17,543 bases of DNA, from contig CAKSYX010000037.1 in NCBI GenBank assembly GCA_934525065.1, positions 1 through 17,543 of the forward strand. The letters are read 5' to 3'. Both the position numbers and the translations under genes were made by a program. This DNA comes from an uncultured Eubacteriales bacterium. GTDB lineage: Bacteria > Bacillota > Clostridia > Oscillospirales > Acutalibacteraceae. The notes beneath the pieces were generated by a model. It worked only from the letters and a program-made list of their open reading frames with translations, made no database searches and was not told where the DNA came from. Shown here in pieces: positions 7,354 through 14,079 of the stretch (its first letter is position 1; each line of letters begins with the position of its first letter).

Positions 7354-8448
7354 CTAAATTCTGACCGGAAGAACAAGGAAAAGAAAATTATCTCCCTCAA
7401 TAGGCAAAAAGAGGATCGGCTGACTCGGAGAATTAAGCTCAATTCTGACCTCATCGCTCTCCGTTGCTTTGAGCGCGTCAAGAACAAACTTGCTGTTGAA
7501 GCCGATTTCAAGGTCCTTGCCTTCAATTTCGGCCGGCATTTTGTCGTTCGCCGTTCCTATTGAGGTGACAGAGGAAAACTTCATCACGCCGTTTTCAATC
7601 GTACAGCGTACCGGACTTGAACGGTCGGTAATAATAAGCGCCGTTCTTTCAACGCATTCGATGACTCTTCTTGTCGGCGCGGTAATTTTTGTAGTTGCGG
7701 AAATCGGAATTGCAGCCTTGTAATCAATGAAGTTGCCTTCAAGCAGGCGCGAAATAATCCTGTATTCACCGATTTCAAAGCAGATATGCCTTCTGCCGAC
7801 GCTTATTGAACAAAAACCTTCATCATTATCCGAAAGCTTCATAACTTCGCCGAGCGTTTTTGCCGGAACAACAAAGGCAACGTCCTCTCCGGTGTAATCA
7901 ATATCTTCCCGTCTGACGGCAAGTCTTGCTCCGTCAACGGCAACAAGAACGATTTTGCCTTCGCCGATTTCAAAACGAACACCGCAGTGAACCGGATTCC
8001 TTTCGCTCGTTGAAACGGAGAAAATCGTTTTTCTTATCATGTCCTTAAGAAGAGCCTGATTGATAACGACCGGAAAGCCGCCGGAAACCTCCGGAACGTC
8101 CGGATATTCATCGGCTGAAGTTCCGATAATCGAATACTGAACATCTCCGCTGATGATTTTGCAGATGTTCCTTTCATCGCTTTCGATTGAAACGGTATCG
8201 TCCGGAACCATTCTGAGAATGTCGCAGAGATTGCGCGCATTGAGAATGACGCTGCCGTTTTCCTGAACCTCGGCCGGAATAAAGGTCTGTGAGCCGACTT
8301 CAAGGTCATATCCGGTGAGCTTTAAGGAATCCGAAAGTGCTTCAATGAGAATACCTTCGATCGACGGTATTGTTGATTTGCTTGAAACTGTTCTTTGAAC
8401 ATTCATGCAGGCCTTTGAAAAAGCGGCACTGTCGCAGATAAATTTCAT
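7354..8448 (-). CDS. dnaN: DNA polymerase III sliding clamp (beta subunit)
   Basis: DnaN is the ring-shaped processivity clamp that tethers polymerase III to DNA and recruits clamp-binding proteins. The 364-residue length is typical. It starts MKFICDSAAFSKACMNVQRT, as expected for Firmicutes DnaN; it has the domain-1 stretch SIEGILIEA and TGYDLEVG, and ends LVLPVRI, the conserved C-terminus forming the partner-binding pocket. The ATG is preceded by GGAAAGG about 12 nt upstream, and that site lies in the 3' arm of an imperfect palindrome (8450-8525). The stop TAG is the first TAG of a heptad array (TAGACGC, TAGACAC, TAGATGC), so a repeat borders the gene with no spacer. Confidence 0.98.
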   Translation of the reverse strand: MKFICDSAAFSKACMNVQRTVSSKSTIPSIEGILIEALSDSLKLTGYDLEVGSQTFIPAEVQENGSVILNARNLCDILRMVPDDTVSIESDERNICKIISGDVQYSIIGTSADEYPDVPEVSGGFPVVINQALLKDMIRKTIFSVSTSERNPVHCGVRFEIGEGKIVLVAVDGARLAVRREDIDYTGEDVAFVVPAKTLGEVMKLSDNDEGFCSISVGRRHICFEIGEYRIISRLLEGNFIDYKAAIPISATTKITAPTRRVIECVERTALIITDRSSPVRCTIENGVMKFSSVTSIGTANDKMPAEIEGKDLEIGFNSKFVLDALKATESDEVRIELNSPSQPILFLPIEGDNFLFLVLPVRI

Positions 8449-8449
8449 A

Positions 8450-8525
8450 TTACCATAGCCTTTCCGGCTGCAAAATGTTTATGTCACGTTAATCCCTGTT
8501 ACAGCCGGACAAGGCGTGATGGTAA
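8450..8525. repeat. Imperfect palindrome overlapping the dnaN leader
   Basis: Left arm TTACCAT-A-GCCTT-T-CCGGCTG pairs with right arm CAGCCGG-AC-AAGGC-GTG-ATGGTAA, giving 19 bp in three stems (7, 5 and 7). On the minus strand its 3' arm carries GGAAAGG and ends one or two nt before the dnaN ATG, so the hairpin could mask the ribosome binding site. A second copy is at 8604-8682 with conserved arms and a different loop. Confidence 0.8.
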
Positions 8526-8534
8526 TTCGTCCAT

Positions 8535-8606
8535 CTCAAAATTGTGCCGCAGGCAAATTTTGAGGGACATATAATCGGCGAAGCGTAACAGTGCTCGGCA
8601 CTGTTA
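8535..8606. repeat. Two stem-loops between the palindrome copies
   Basis: First stem: CTCAAAATT-G-TGCC with loop GCA, closing on GGCA-AATTTTGAG (8535-8564), 13 bp with one bulge. Second stem: TAACAGTGC-TCG-GCACTGTTA (8586-8606), 9 bp perfect. No T-run follows on either strand, so neither is a clear terminator. Together with the flanking palindromes they fill 8450-8682 with structure. Confidence 0.75.
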
Positions 8607-8682
8607 CCATAGCCTTTCCGGCTGCAAAAATAATAAAGCTTACATCATCCCCTGTTACAGCCGGACAAGGCATGACGGTGAG
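8604..8682. repeat. Imperfect palindrome, second copy
   Basis: The left arm is identical to that of 8450-8525. The right arm differs at two or three bases (CATGACGGTGA for CGTGATGGTAA). The central 30 bases are unrelated apart from CCTGTTA, so the paired arms, not the loop, are conserved. Confidence 0.8.
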
Positions 8683-8956
8683 TTGTTAAAAATTACTGCC
8701 TTTTCTCACTCTGCCTGCAATTATCAAAATTGCAGGCGAAAAGCAAGAAATGTAAGATATAAATAAATAGTAGTAGTAGTAGGCGGTGTGAAAAACGTTA
8801 AAAACGGAAGAGTTTCTTGAAAATAAAGCCTTTTCGTCCTTTTTTTTCCGTTGAAGGTGCTGTTAAAAAAACAGTACTTTTAACAGTTCACAAAAAGAAA
8901 TATTGAAAATGTTGAAAGATGTGTGTTGAATGTTAAAAAAAAGGTTAAAAATTCTT
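8683..8956. other. oriC: Putative replication origin (oriC), dnaA-dnaN spacer
   Basis: This AT-rich spacer lies at the point from which genes on both sides run outward. It holds a hairpin GCCTGCAATT / AATTGCAGGC (8713-8737), a DnaA-trio tract with adjoining AT-rich DNA (8752-8782), and a degenerate DnaA box TTTTTCACA on the minus strand (8787-8795). A related 9-mer, TGTTAAAAA or one change from it, recurs at 8684, 8796, 8861, 8877 (opposite strand), 8931 and 8943. No TTATCCACA consensus box is present. The order dnaA, boxes, GC block, trios, AT-rich DNA, dnaN matches the unwinding side of the B. subtilis origin. The origin call is inference from gene context and the trio motif. Confidence 0.7.
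8768..8795 (-). promoter_or_regulatory. DnaA-trio tract with adjacent DnaA box
   Basis: Reading the minus strand: a box TTTTTCACA (two mismatches to TTATCCACA), then CCGC, then five CTA triplets (TAG five times on the plus strand, 8768-8782), then TTTATTTATATC. DnaA-trios are known as the element on which DnaA assembles on single-stranded DNA during origin unwinding in B. subtilis and other bacteria. Spacing and direction agree with that model. Confidence 0.65.
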
Positions 8957-10273
8957 TTAATTTTCGTTGACGTTTTTGATGATATCATCAACCGTGGCTT
9001 TGAGCTGAACGTTGTCTCTGAGCTTTTCTTCCATTTCCTTGAGAGAATAAATAACGGTTGAATGATGCTTGTTGCCGAATTCTTCTCCGATTGCCTTGAG
9101 CGAAAGAGACGTGACTTCATGAACAATATAGATTGCAACCTGCCTTGCAAGGGAGATATTTGCGTTTCGCTTGTCAGAGCGGATGTCGGCGGCAGTGACG
9201 TTGAACGTTCTTGCAACCTCACCGATAATGTTTTCAACCGTAACCGGAAGCGGCTGATTGTCGTTTATAATGTCGCTGATTGCGCGTTTTGCGTTTGCAA
9301 TATTCGGCTTTGTTCCTTCAACGTCCTGATAGGCCTTGATTTTTTTGACCGCGCCTTCAAGCTGGCGGATATTTTTCTTGATATTTTCGGCAAGGTATGT
9401 AATAACCTCGTCCGAAAGCTCAATGTCAAGGTCATCGCTCTTGCATTTAATGATAGCCATTCTTGTTTCAAGGTTCGGCGGCTGAATGTCTGCAATGAGG
9501 CCGGATTCAAAACGCGAGCGAACTCTTTCCTCAAGGGTCATCATTTCCTTCGGCGGACGGTCTGAGGAAAGAACAATCTGCTTTCCGGCGTCAATGAGAG
9601 CGTTGAAGGTATGGAAAAATTCCTCCTGAGTCGCCTCTTTTTTAGAGATAAACTGAATATCGTCAACCAGAAGAAGGTCTGCACTGCGGTATTTTTCATG
9701 AAAGGCATGAGTATTGTGATTTCCGATATAGTAAACCAGTTCGTTTGTGAAATGCTCGCCGCTTGTGTAGATTATGTTCGCGTTCGGATTCTGCTCTTTG
9801 ACATAGTTCATGATTGCGCAAAGCAAATGGGTTTTTCCAAGTCCGCTGTGGCCGTAGATGAAAAGCGGGTTATAAGCTTTTCCCGGTGAATGGGCAACGT
9901 TGAGTGCTGCCGCGTGGGCAAAGCGGTTTGACGGACCTATGATGAAATTATCAAACGTGTAATCATAATCGGCGCCGGCGCGGCTGCTTTTTGAAGAGGC
10001 TTCGTTTTTTTCCGTTTCCTGCTGTTCCTCCGCGGGTGAACGGTAGCAGACATTGACCTTAAAGCCGAGAACCTTTTCACATGTTTGCTCAATGACGCCC
10101 TTAAATTTTGAAACGATGATCTGTTTTTTAAATTCGCTGATTCCGAGAACGAGGGTATCCTCCTTGAATTCAATAAATTCAAGCGGCTCAAGCCAAATCT
10201 TATAAACGACTTCGGTTGATTGATTTTTAAGATCCTCTTTAATCAGCGCCCATACATCGGCAAAGGAATCCAT
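8957..10273 (-). CDS. dnaA: Chromosomal replication initiator DnaA
   Basis: DnaA is the AAA+ ATPase that binds oriC, opens it and starts replication. The 438-residue protein has domain I (1-~75), a short polar linker (~80-100), and the AAA+ domain with Walker A GHSGLGKT (141-148), Walker B LLLVDDIQF (200-208) and the sensor-2 segment NIRQLEGAV (301-309). Domain IV carries the DNA-binding helix-turn-helix (~375-415). The recognition motif reads FGNKHHSTV (399-407) where the family consensus is FGGRDHTTV: His403 replaces the Asp equivalent to E. coli D433, Lys402 replaces Arg and Ser405 replaces Thr. GGAGG lies 6 nt before the ATG. The gene is divergent from a DNA glycosylase rather than from the usual rpmH-rnpA pair. 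Confidence 0.98.
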   Translation of the reverse strand: MDSFADVWALIKEDLKNQSTEVVYKIWLEPLEFIEFKEDTLVLGISEFKKQIIVSKFKGVIEQTCEKVLGFKVNVCYRSPAEEQQETEKNEASSKSSRAGADYDYTFDNFIIGPSNRFAHAAALNVAHSPGKAYNPLFIYGHSGLGKTHLLCAIMNYVKEQNPNANIIYTSGEHFTNELVYYIGNHNTHAFHEKYRSADLLLVDDIQFISKKEATQEEFFHTFNALIDAGKQIVLSSDRPPKEMMTLEERVRSRFESGLIADIQPPNLETRMAIIKCKSDDLDIELSDEVITYLAENIKKNIRQLEGAVKKIKAYQDVEGTKPNIANAKRAISDIINDNQPLPVTVENIIGEVARTFNVTAADIRSDKRNANISLARQVAIYIVHEVTSLSLKAIGEEFGNKHHSTVIYSLKEMEEKLRDNVQLKATVDDIIKNVNEN

Positions 10274-10327
10274 TGTTATCCTCCTGTTTTTTTAGTATAA
10301 TTTATTTTAATTGAGCGGTTTTTTTGC

Positions 10328-10355
10328 TTGACGCAATGGCGTCGTGATATATAAT
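10328..10355 (+). promoter_or_regulatory. Candidate plus-strand promoter in the dnaA leader
   Basis: TTGACG (10328-10333), 16-nt spacer, TATAAT (10350-10355): close to sigma-A consensus. It points toward the glycosylase gene, giving a leader of about 240 nt, and lies within 60 nt of the dnaA start. The -35 overlaps the inverted repeat GACGC-AATG-GCGTC, which could be an operator. Confidence 0.5.
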
Positions 10356-10427
10356 ATATAATAACTGAAAGATATAAAGCTAAGAGAAGCCACAAATAGA
10401 TAAAATAGGCATATACACCTACCTACA

Positions 10428-10456
10428 ATTGTAGCACATGGAAAAACGTAATGCAA
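10428..10456 (-). promoter_or_regulatory. Candidate dnaA promoter
   Basis: On the minus strand TTGCAT (10451-10456), 17-nt spacer, TACAAT (10428-10433). It would place the dnaA mRNA start near 10421, a leader of about 150 nt before the ATG. Confidence 0.5.
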
Positions 10457-10601
10457 TAGTTAAAGCGAAAAAAGTAGGTTAAGCGCGTTTTACCCTGCTA
10501 TGCGTATAGTTTTATAAATATGCCTGTTAAACGTTAAATGAGCTATTTTGCGCGATTTTTGAATTTTTTTCAAATATAAGCAAAAAGACGGAGGTTTTAA
10601 A

Positions 10602-11432
10602 ATGACGGTCAAAGAAAAAAACGGCGATGTAATTCTTTCTTCACCCGAATGTTTTGATGTTAGGCTGAGCGTTTTTTGCGGACAGGCCTTTCGCTGGACG
10701 GAAAAAGGCGGCGTAATTCACGGCGTTATCGGCAAAACAACGGCAGATATTATTCAAACGGAGAATGAAGTTATATTTAAAAATACCGACCTTGAAGCAT
10801 TTGAAAAAATTTTTGCGCCGTATTTTGATCTTTCGCGCAATTACAGCAAAATTCTCACCTCCTTTGATGATAAATATATAAGGCTTGCCTGCAAAAAGTA
10901 TTACGGAATACGAATTTTAAAGCAGGACGAATGGGAAGCGCTCTGTTCTTTTATCATTTCTCAAAACAATAACATTCCGCGAATAAGTAAAATTATTGAG
11001 CGCCTTTGCGCTTCCTTCGGAGAACCGCTCGGAAACGGCGACTATACTTTCCCGTCATATGAAGTGCTCGCTTCCTTGAGTGAAAACGACCTTGCTGCGC
11101 TCAGGGCAGGTTTCCGCGCAAAATATATTCTTGACGCTGCCAAAAAGCTTTCCGGCGGCGAGGTCAGCCTTGAAAAAATCAGAGCACTTCCGCTTGAGGA
11201 CGCAAGAAATGAGCTGATGAAAATCAAGGGAGTCGGAAAAAAGGTTTCCGAATGCACGCTGCTTTACGGCTTCGGCAGACTTGACGCTTTTCCGATTGAC
11301 ATTTGGGTCAGAAGAATTCTTGACGAGCTTTATGACGGTGAGCTTCCGAAGTGTGCCGACGGTTACAGGGGTGTTGCGCAGCAATATCTTTTTCATTGGC
11401 GCAGAAATCTACCCTCAGCTCTCCTCAGCTAA
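10602..11432 (+). CDS. ogg: 8-oxoguanine DNA glycosylase, OGG1 family
   Basis: This is a base-excision repair enzyme expected to remove 8-oxoguanine paired with cytosine, with beta-lyase activity. The 276 residues include the OGG1 N-terminal motif CGQAFRW (26-32), the strictly conserved QNNNIPRI (121-128), and the helix-hairpin-helix KGVGKKVSECTLL (209-221). Catalytic lysine K214 and aspartate D233 (in PIDIWVRRIL) match human K249 and D268. The C-terminus has GVAQQYLFHW. ATG follows GGAGG with ~7 nt spacing. It is divergent from dnaA and stands alone; a terminator follows. The C-terminal RRNLPSALLS is slightly unusual, but the family varies there. Confidence 0.92.
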   Translation: MTVKEKNGDVILSSPECFDVRLSVFCGQAFRWTEKGGVIHGVIGKTTADIIQTENEVIFKNTDLEAFEKIFAPYFDLSRNYSKILTSFDDKYIRLACKKYYGIRILKQDEWEALCSFIISQNNNIPRISKIIERLCASFGEPLGNGDYTFPSYEVLASLSENDLAALRAGFRAKYILDAAKKLSGGEVSLEKIRALPLEDARNELMKIKGVGKKVSECTLLYGFGRLDAFPIDIWVRRILDELYDGELPKCADGYRGVAQQYLFHWRRNLPSALLS

Positions 11433-11464
11433 AAAAAAACCTCTCATATATACCCTTAAAAACG

Positions 11465-11495
11465 AAAAAAGTCGCAGAAAAAACGCGACTTTTTT
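11465..11495 (+). terminator. Intrinsic terminator after the glycosylase gene
   Basis: AAAAAAGTCGC (11465-11475), a 9-nt loop, then GCGACTTTTTT (11485-11495). The stem is followed by a T-run on the plus strand, and the complementary A-run on the other side would let it work in both directions. It is 33 nt past the stop. Confidence 0.85.
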
Positions 11496-11540
11496 GCAAA
11501 TTTTTGAAAAAATAATGTTTTTTAATTTTTATTTCCGTTT

Positions 11541-11650
11541 GCACAACATAAAAACAGACCTCAGCTTCGTACGGGGGTCGCCTGAGGACCCCTGTCTAGA
11601 TGCTAGATTTTAGATATTAGATTTTAGATGTGTTTGTTTTTATGTTGTGC
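11541..11650. mobile_element. Short MITE-like element with 16-bp perfect arms
   Basis: GCACAACATAAAAACA (11541-11556) and its exact reverse complement (11635-11650) bound 110 bp. Inside are CCTCAGCTTCGTACGGG, a GC hairpin GGGGTC / GACCCC (11574-11592), and a heptad array (11594-11630). The right arm is shared with the larger element 11604-11945, so the two overlap or are nested. Confidence 0.55.
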
Positions 11651-11945
11651 AGGACGTTAGGGTGTTTGCTGCCCTTTAAGCTGATTATATCTAGTATCTA
11701 GTGTCTAGCATCTAGCATCTAGATACGGGGGCCTCAAGCGACCCCCCTACAATGCCGAGAATTATTTTTATGTTGCACAAACGGCAAGTTTTTCACGGGC
11801 GATTCGTGAATTGCCCCTACAAAATTGTTCTTGGTGCGCATTAAATCGTAGGGGCGGGGCATGACCCGTCCGGAAAACCCAATTGTTCGCACCGTCTAAA
11901 AATAAACCACATCTAACATCTAACATCTAAAATCCAACATCTAAC
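11604..11945. mobile_element. Composite repeat element upstream of glgB
   Basis: The left arm (11604-11653) has heptads then TTTGTTTTTATGTTGTGCAG; the right arm (about 11889-11945) has GCACCGTCTAAAAATAAACC then heptads. The interior carries an inverted copy of the 77-bp block (about 11655-11730) and three GC hairpins: 11726-11747, 11797-11816 (GGGC-GATTC-GT-GAATT-GCCC) and 11852-11871. No coding frame is credible. The rest of the gap is the terminator at 11465-11495 and, after 11945, AT-rich DNA with the glgB promoter. Confidence 0.6.
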
Positions 11946-12052
11946 TTGCCACTTTAAACAGTAAACCAAGCAATGTTTGAATATTTTACGTCAAACTGTA
12001 CAAATTTAAAAATTTTTCTTTGTAACTCTTCTAACAAAATAACAAAAAACTC

Positions 12053-12081
12053 TTGTCTTTTGCTTTTGCAAATGGTATGAT
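12053..12081 (+). promoter_or_regulatory. Candidate glgB promoter
   Basis: TTGTCT (12053-12058), 17-nt spacer, TATGAT (12076-12081). Transcription would start near 12088, about 33 nt before the glgB ATG, with AGAAGGTG as ribosome binding site. It lies outside the repeat element. Confidence 0.6.
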
Positions 12082-12120
12082 AAACACAATAGGATAACTA
12101 TAAAAAAAGAAGGTGCCCGA

Positions 12121-14079
12121 ATGTCCGGAATAAACAAAAAAGGTGATGAAGCGGCTCTCTATTTCTTCCACAGCGGAAAAAGCTGCCGCGCATATGATTA
12201 CCTCGGCTCCCATAGGCTGCCGGGGAAAGACGGCGTTGTCTTTCGCGTTTGGGCACCGAATGCCTCTTCGGTCAGCGTAATAGGCGATTTCAACTTGTGG
12301 GACGGCTCTCATGACCCGATGTACCGCCTTGAGGACGGTCAGACATGGGAGACGGTCATTGCCGGAATAAATCAGTTCGATTCCTATAAATACCTTGTCT
12401 GCTACCCGGACGGAAAAACCACGGCCGCAAAGAGCGACCCATACGCCTTCCACAGCGAAACAAGACCCGGCGATGCTTCAAAATTCTTTGAGCTTTCCGG
12501 CTATGACTGGGGCGACGAAGAGTGGCTCAAAAAACGCAGTGATGTGAATCCTTATGAAAGCCCGATGAATATTTATGAGGTTCACGCCGGTTCATGGAGA
12601 AGATATAAGGACGGCAGTCCGTTTTCTTACCTTGACCTTGCACGCGAGCTTGTGCCTTATGTTAAGGATATGGGCTATACCCACATTGAGCTCATGCCGC
12701 TTTCGGAGTATCCGTTTGACGGCTCCTGGGGATATCAGGTCACGGGCTATTTTGCCGCAACTTCGCGCTACGGAACGCCGCACGAGCTTATGGCGTTCAT
12801 TGACGAATGCCACAAAAACGGCATCGCTGTCATTTTAGACTGGGTACCGGCGCATTTTCCGAAGGATCTGCACGGCCTTTCACTTTTTGACGGAACTCCC
12901 TGCTATGAATACGCCGACCCGAGAAAGGGCGAGCACAAGGACTGGGGCACAAAGGTTTTTGACTACGGAAAAGGTGAGGTTGTTTCATTTCTCGTCAGCT
13001 CCGCCGCTTTCTGGTTTGAAAAATATCACATTGACGGGCTGCGCGTTGACGCCGTTTCTTCAATGCTTTATCTCGACTATGGCCGCGAAAACGGAGAATG
13101 GCTCCCGAACAAATTCGGCGGAAACGAAAACCTTGAAGCAATCGAATTTTTGAAAACGCTAAATATGACTGTTTTCCGCGAGTATCCGCACGCCCTCATG
13201 GTTGCCGAAGAAAGCACCGCATGGCCGCTTGTTTCAAAGCCGGTCGATGCCGGCGGACTCGGCTTCAACTTCAAATGGAACATGGGCTGGATGAACGACA
13301 CGCTGAAGTATTTTTCGCTTGACGGTCTTTCAAGAAAGTATAACCATAACCTTTTGACCTTCTCGTTCTTCTATGCCTTTTCGGAAAACTTTATTCTGCC
13401 TGTTTCACACGATGAGGTCGTTCACGGAAAATGCTCGCTCATCGGAAAAATGAGCGGAACCTATGAAGAAAAGTTCGATACCCTCAGAGCCTTTTTCGGC
13501 TATATGATTGCGCACCCGGGCAAAAAGCTCTGCTTCATGGGTCAGGAGTTCGGCCAGTTCATCGAATGGCGCTTTGACGAAGAGCTTGACTGGCTTTTGC
13601 TTGATTATGAAAAGCACCGCGCCCTCAAAAATTACGTCAAAAGGCTCAACTCGGTCTATAAAAAATATCCTCAGCTGTGGCAGATCGACTACGGCTGGGA
13701 AGGCTTTTCATGGTGCGTCAGCGATGACTGCGACAATTCCGTCATTGCCTTCACCCGAAAGGACAAGGACGGCGGCGCTCTCGTCTGCGTCTGCAACCTC
13801 ACGAGCGTTGAAAGGGATAAGTATTCCTTCGGCGTTGAAAAGGAAGGAATATACGAAGTCATTCTCAATTCCGATGACACAAAGTTTTCCGGAGGAGGAA
13901 GAGGAACAAAGACAAAAGTTTCCTCAAAGAAAAAGCCCATGCACGGCTTTAAGAACAGCATTACGCTGAATCTTCCGCCGCTTTCCTGCATTTATCTTGT
14001 GAGAAAACCGAAGCCGGAAAAGCCAAAAGGAACAAAAGAGACTAAAAAACAACGTTCCTCAGATAATAGATATTTTTAA
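12121..14079 (+). CDS. glgB: 1,4-alpha-glucan branching enzyme
   Basis: GlgB makes alpha-1,6 branches in glycogen by transferring alpha-1,4 glucan segments. The 652-residue GH13 protein has an N-terminal CBM48 / E-set domain (VFRVWAPNASSVSVIGDFNLW, 40-60). The catalytic barrel shows region I DWVPAH (240-245), region II GLRVDAV with nucleophile D310, region III VAEES with acid/base E363, and region IV HDEVVHGK with D431. The C-terminal beta domain ends at LPPLSCIYLV (618-627). After it comes a Lys/Pro-rich tail ending SSDNRYF. The last six codons and the adjoining bases match an 18-nt motif of an intergenic repeat module (CTCAGATAATAGATATTT), so the tail is partly repeat-encoded. The gene has its own promoter and is about 0.7 kb from glgC. 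Confidence 0.97.
   Translation: MSGINKKGDEAALYFFHSGKSCRAYDYLGSHRLPGKDGVVFRVWAPNASSVSVIGDFNLWDGSHDPMYRLEDGQTWETVIAGINQFDSYKYLVCYPDGKTTAAKSDPYAFHSETRPGDASKFFELSGYDWGDEEWLKKRSDVNPYESPMNIYEVHAGSWRRYKDGSPFSYLDLARELVPYVKDMGYTHIELMPLSEYPFDGSWGYQVTGYFAATSRYGTPHELMAFIDECHKNGIAVILDWVPAHFPKDLHGLSLFDGTPCYEYADPRKGEHKDWGTKVFDYGKGEVVSFLVSSAAFWFEKYHIDGLRVDAVSSMLYLDYGRENGEWLPNKFGGNENLEAIEFLKTLNMTVFREYPHALMVAEESTAWPLVSKPVDAGGLGFNFKWNMGWMNDTLKYFSLDGLSRKYNHNLLTFSFFYAFSENFILPVSHDEVVHGKCSLIGKMSGTYEEKFDTLRAFFGYMIAHPGKKLCFMGQEFGQFIEWRFDEELDWLLLDYEKHRALKNYVKRLNSVYKKYPQLWQIDYGWEGFSWCVSDDCDNSVIAFTRKDKDGGALVCVCNLTSVERDKYSFGVEKEGIYEVILNSDDTKFSGGGRGTKTKVSSKKKPMHGFKNSITLNLPPLSCIYLVRKPKPEKPKGTKETKKQRSSDNRYF

Larger units (their letters stand above)
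6937..7360. mobile_element. Composite repeat element between dnaN and yaaA
   Basis: Nearly the whole 432-bp gap is one two-armed composite. The left arm (6937-6997) has heptads and the core GGTTTGTTTTTATGTTGTGC then AGGA. The right arm (7313-7360) has TCCTGCACAGCGTAAAAACA and CTAGACAC-type heptads. Both outer ends read AATTTAGA in the inward orientation. The interior contains two identical 77-bp copies of the conserved block (7028-7104, 7237-7313), a decayed GC hairpin near 7012-7030, and an intact one (7139-7158). The stretch 7159-7236 holds nothing I recognise. No open frame of credible length occurs. The right end overlaps the dnaN stop codon, so insertion or expansion reached the coding region. 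Confidence 0.6.
10274..10601. promoter_or_regulatory. dnaA / glycosylase divergent control region
   Basis: This 328-bp AT-rich spacer has no gene and none of the heptad repeats found elsewhere. It holds a dnaA promoter (10428-10456) and a plus-strand promoter (10328-10355) whose transcripts would overlap. It also holds an inverted repeat GACGC-AATG-GCGTC (10330-10343), alternating TA-rich DNA (10346-10364), and the glycosylase ribosome binding site GGAGG (about 10590-10594). No consensus DnaA box was found; the nearest, GAAGCCACA (about 10386-10394), has three mismatches. Confidence 0.6.

Noticed and set aside
7033..7360. CRISPR array
   Set aside because: The arrays have a 7-bp period without spacers, and the 77-bp copies are only two with a 132-bp gap; no cas genes are present.
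8861..8885. CTGTTAAAA / TTTTAACAG inverted repeat as the dnaA terminator
   Set aside because: A weak AT-rich stem with no clean T-run after it on the minus strand; it more likely reflects the repeated TGTTAAAAA motif.
9062..9565. 167-residue frame antisense to dnaA
   Set aside because: It lies fully inside conserved dnaA with no ribosome binding site of its own.
10274..10601. rpmH or another small gene upstream of dnaA
   Set aside because: No basic short frame with a ribosome binding site is visible on either strand.
12031..12453. 140-residue minus-strand frame over the glgB start
   Set aside because: It covers the glgB promoter and the conserved GlgB N-terminal domain in antisense; no family features are visible.
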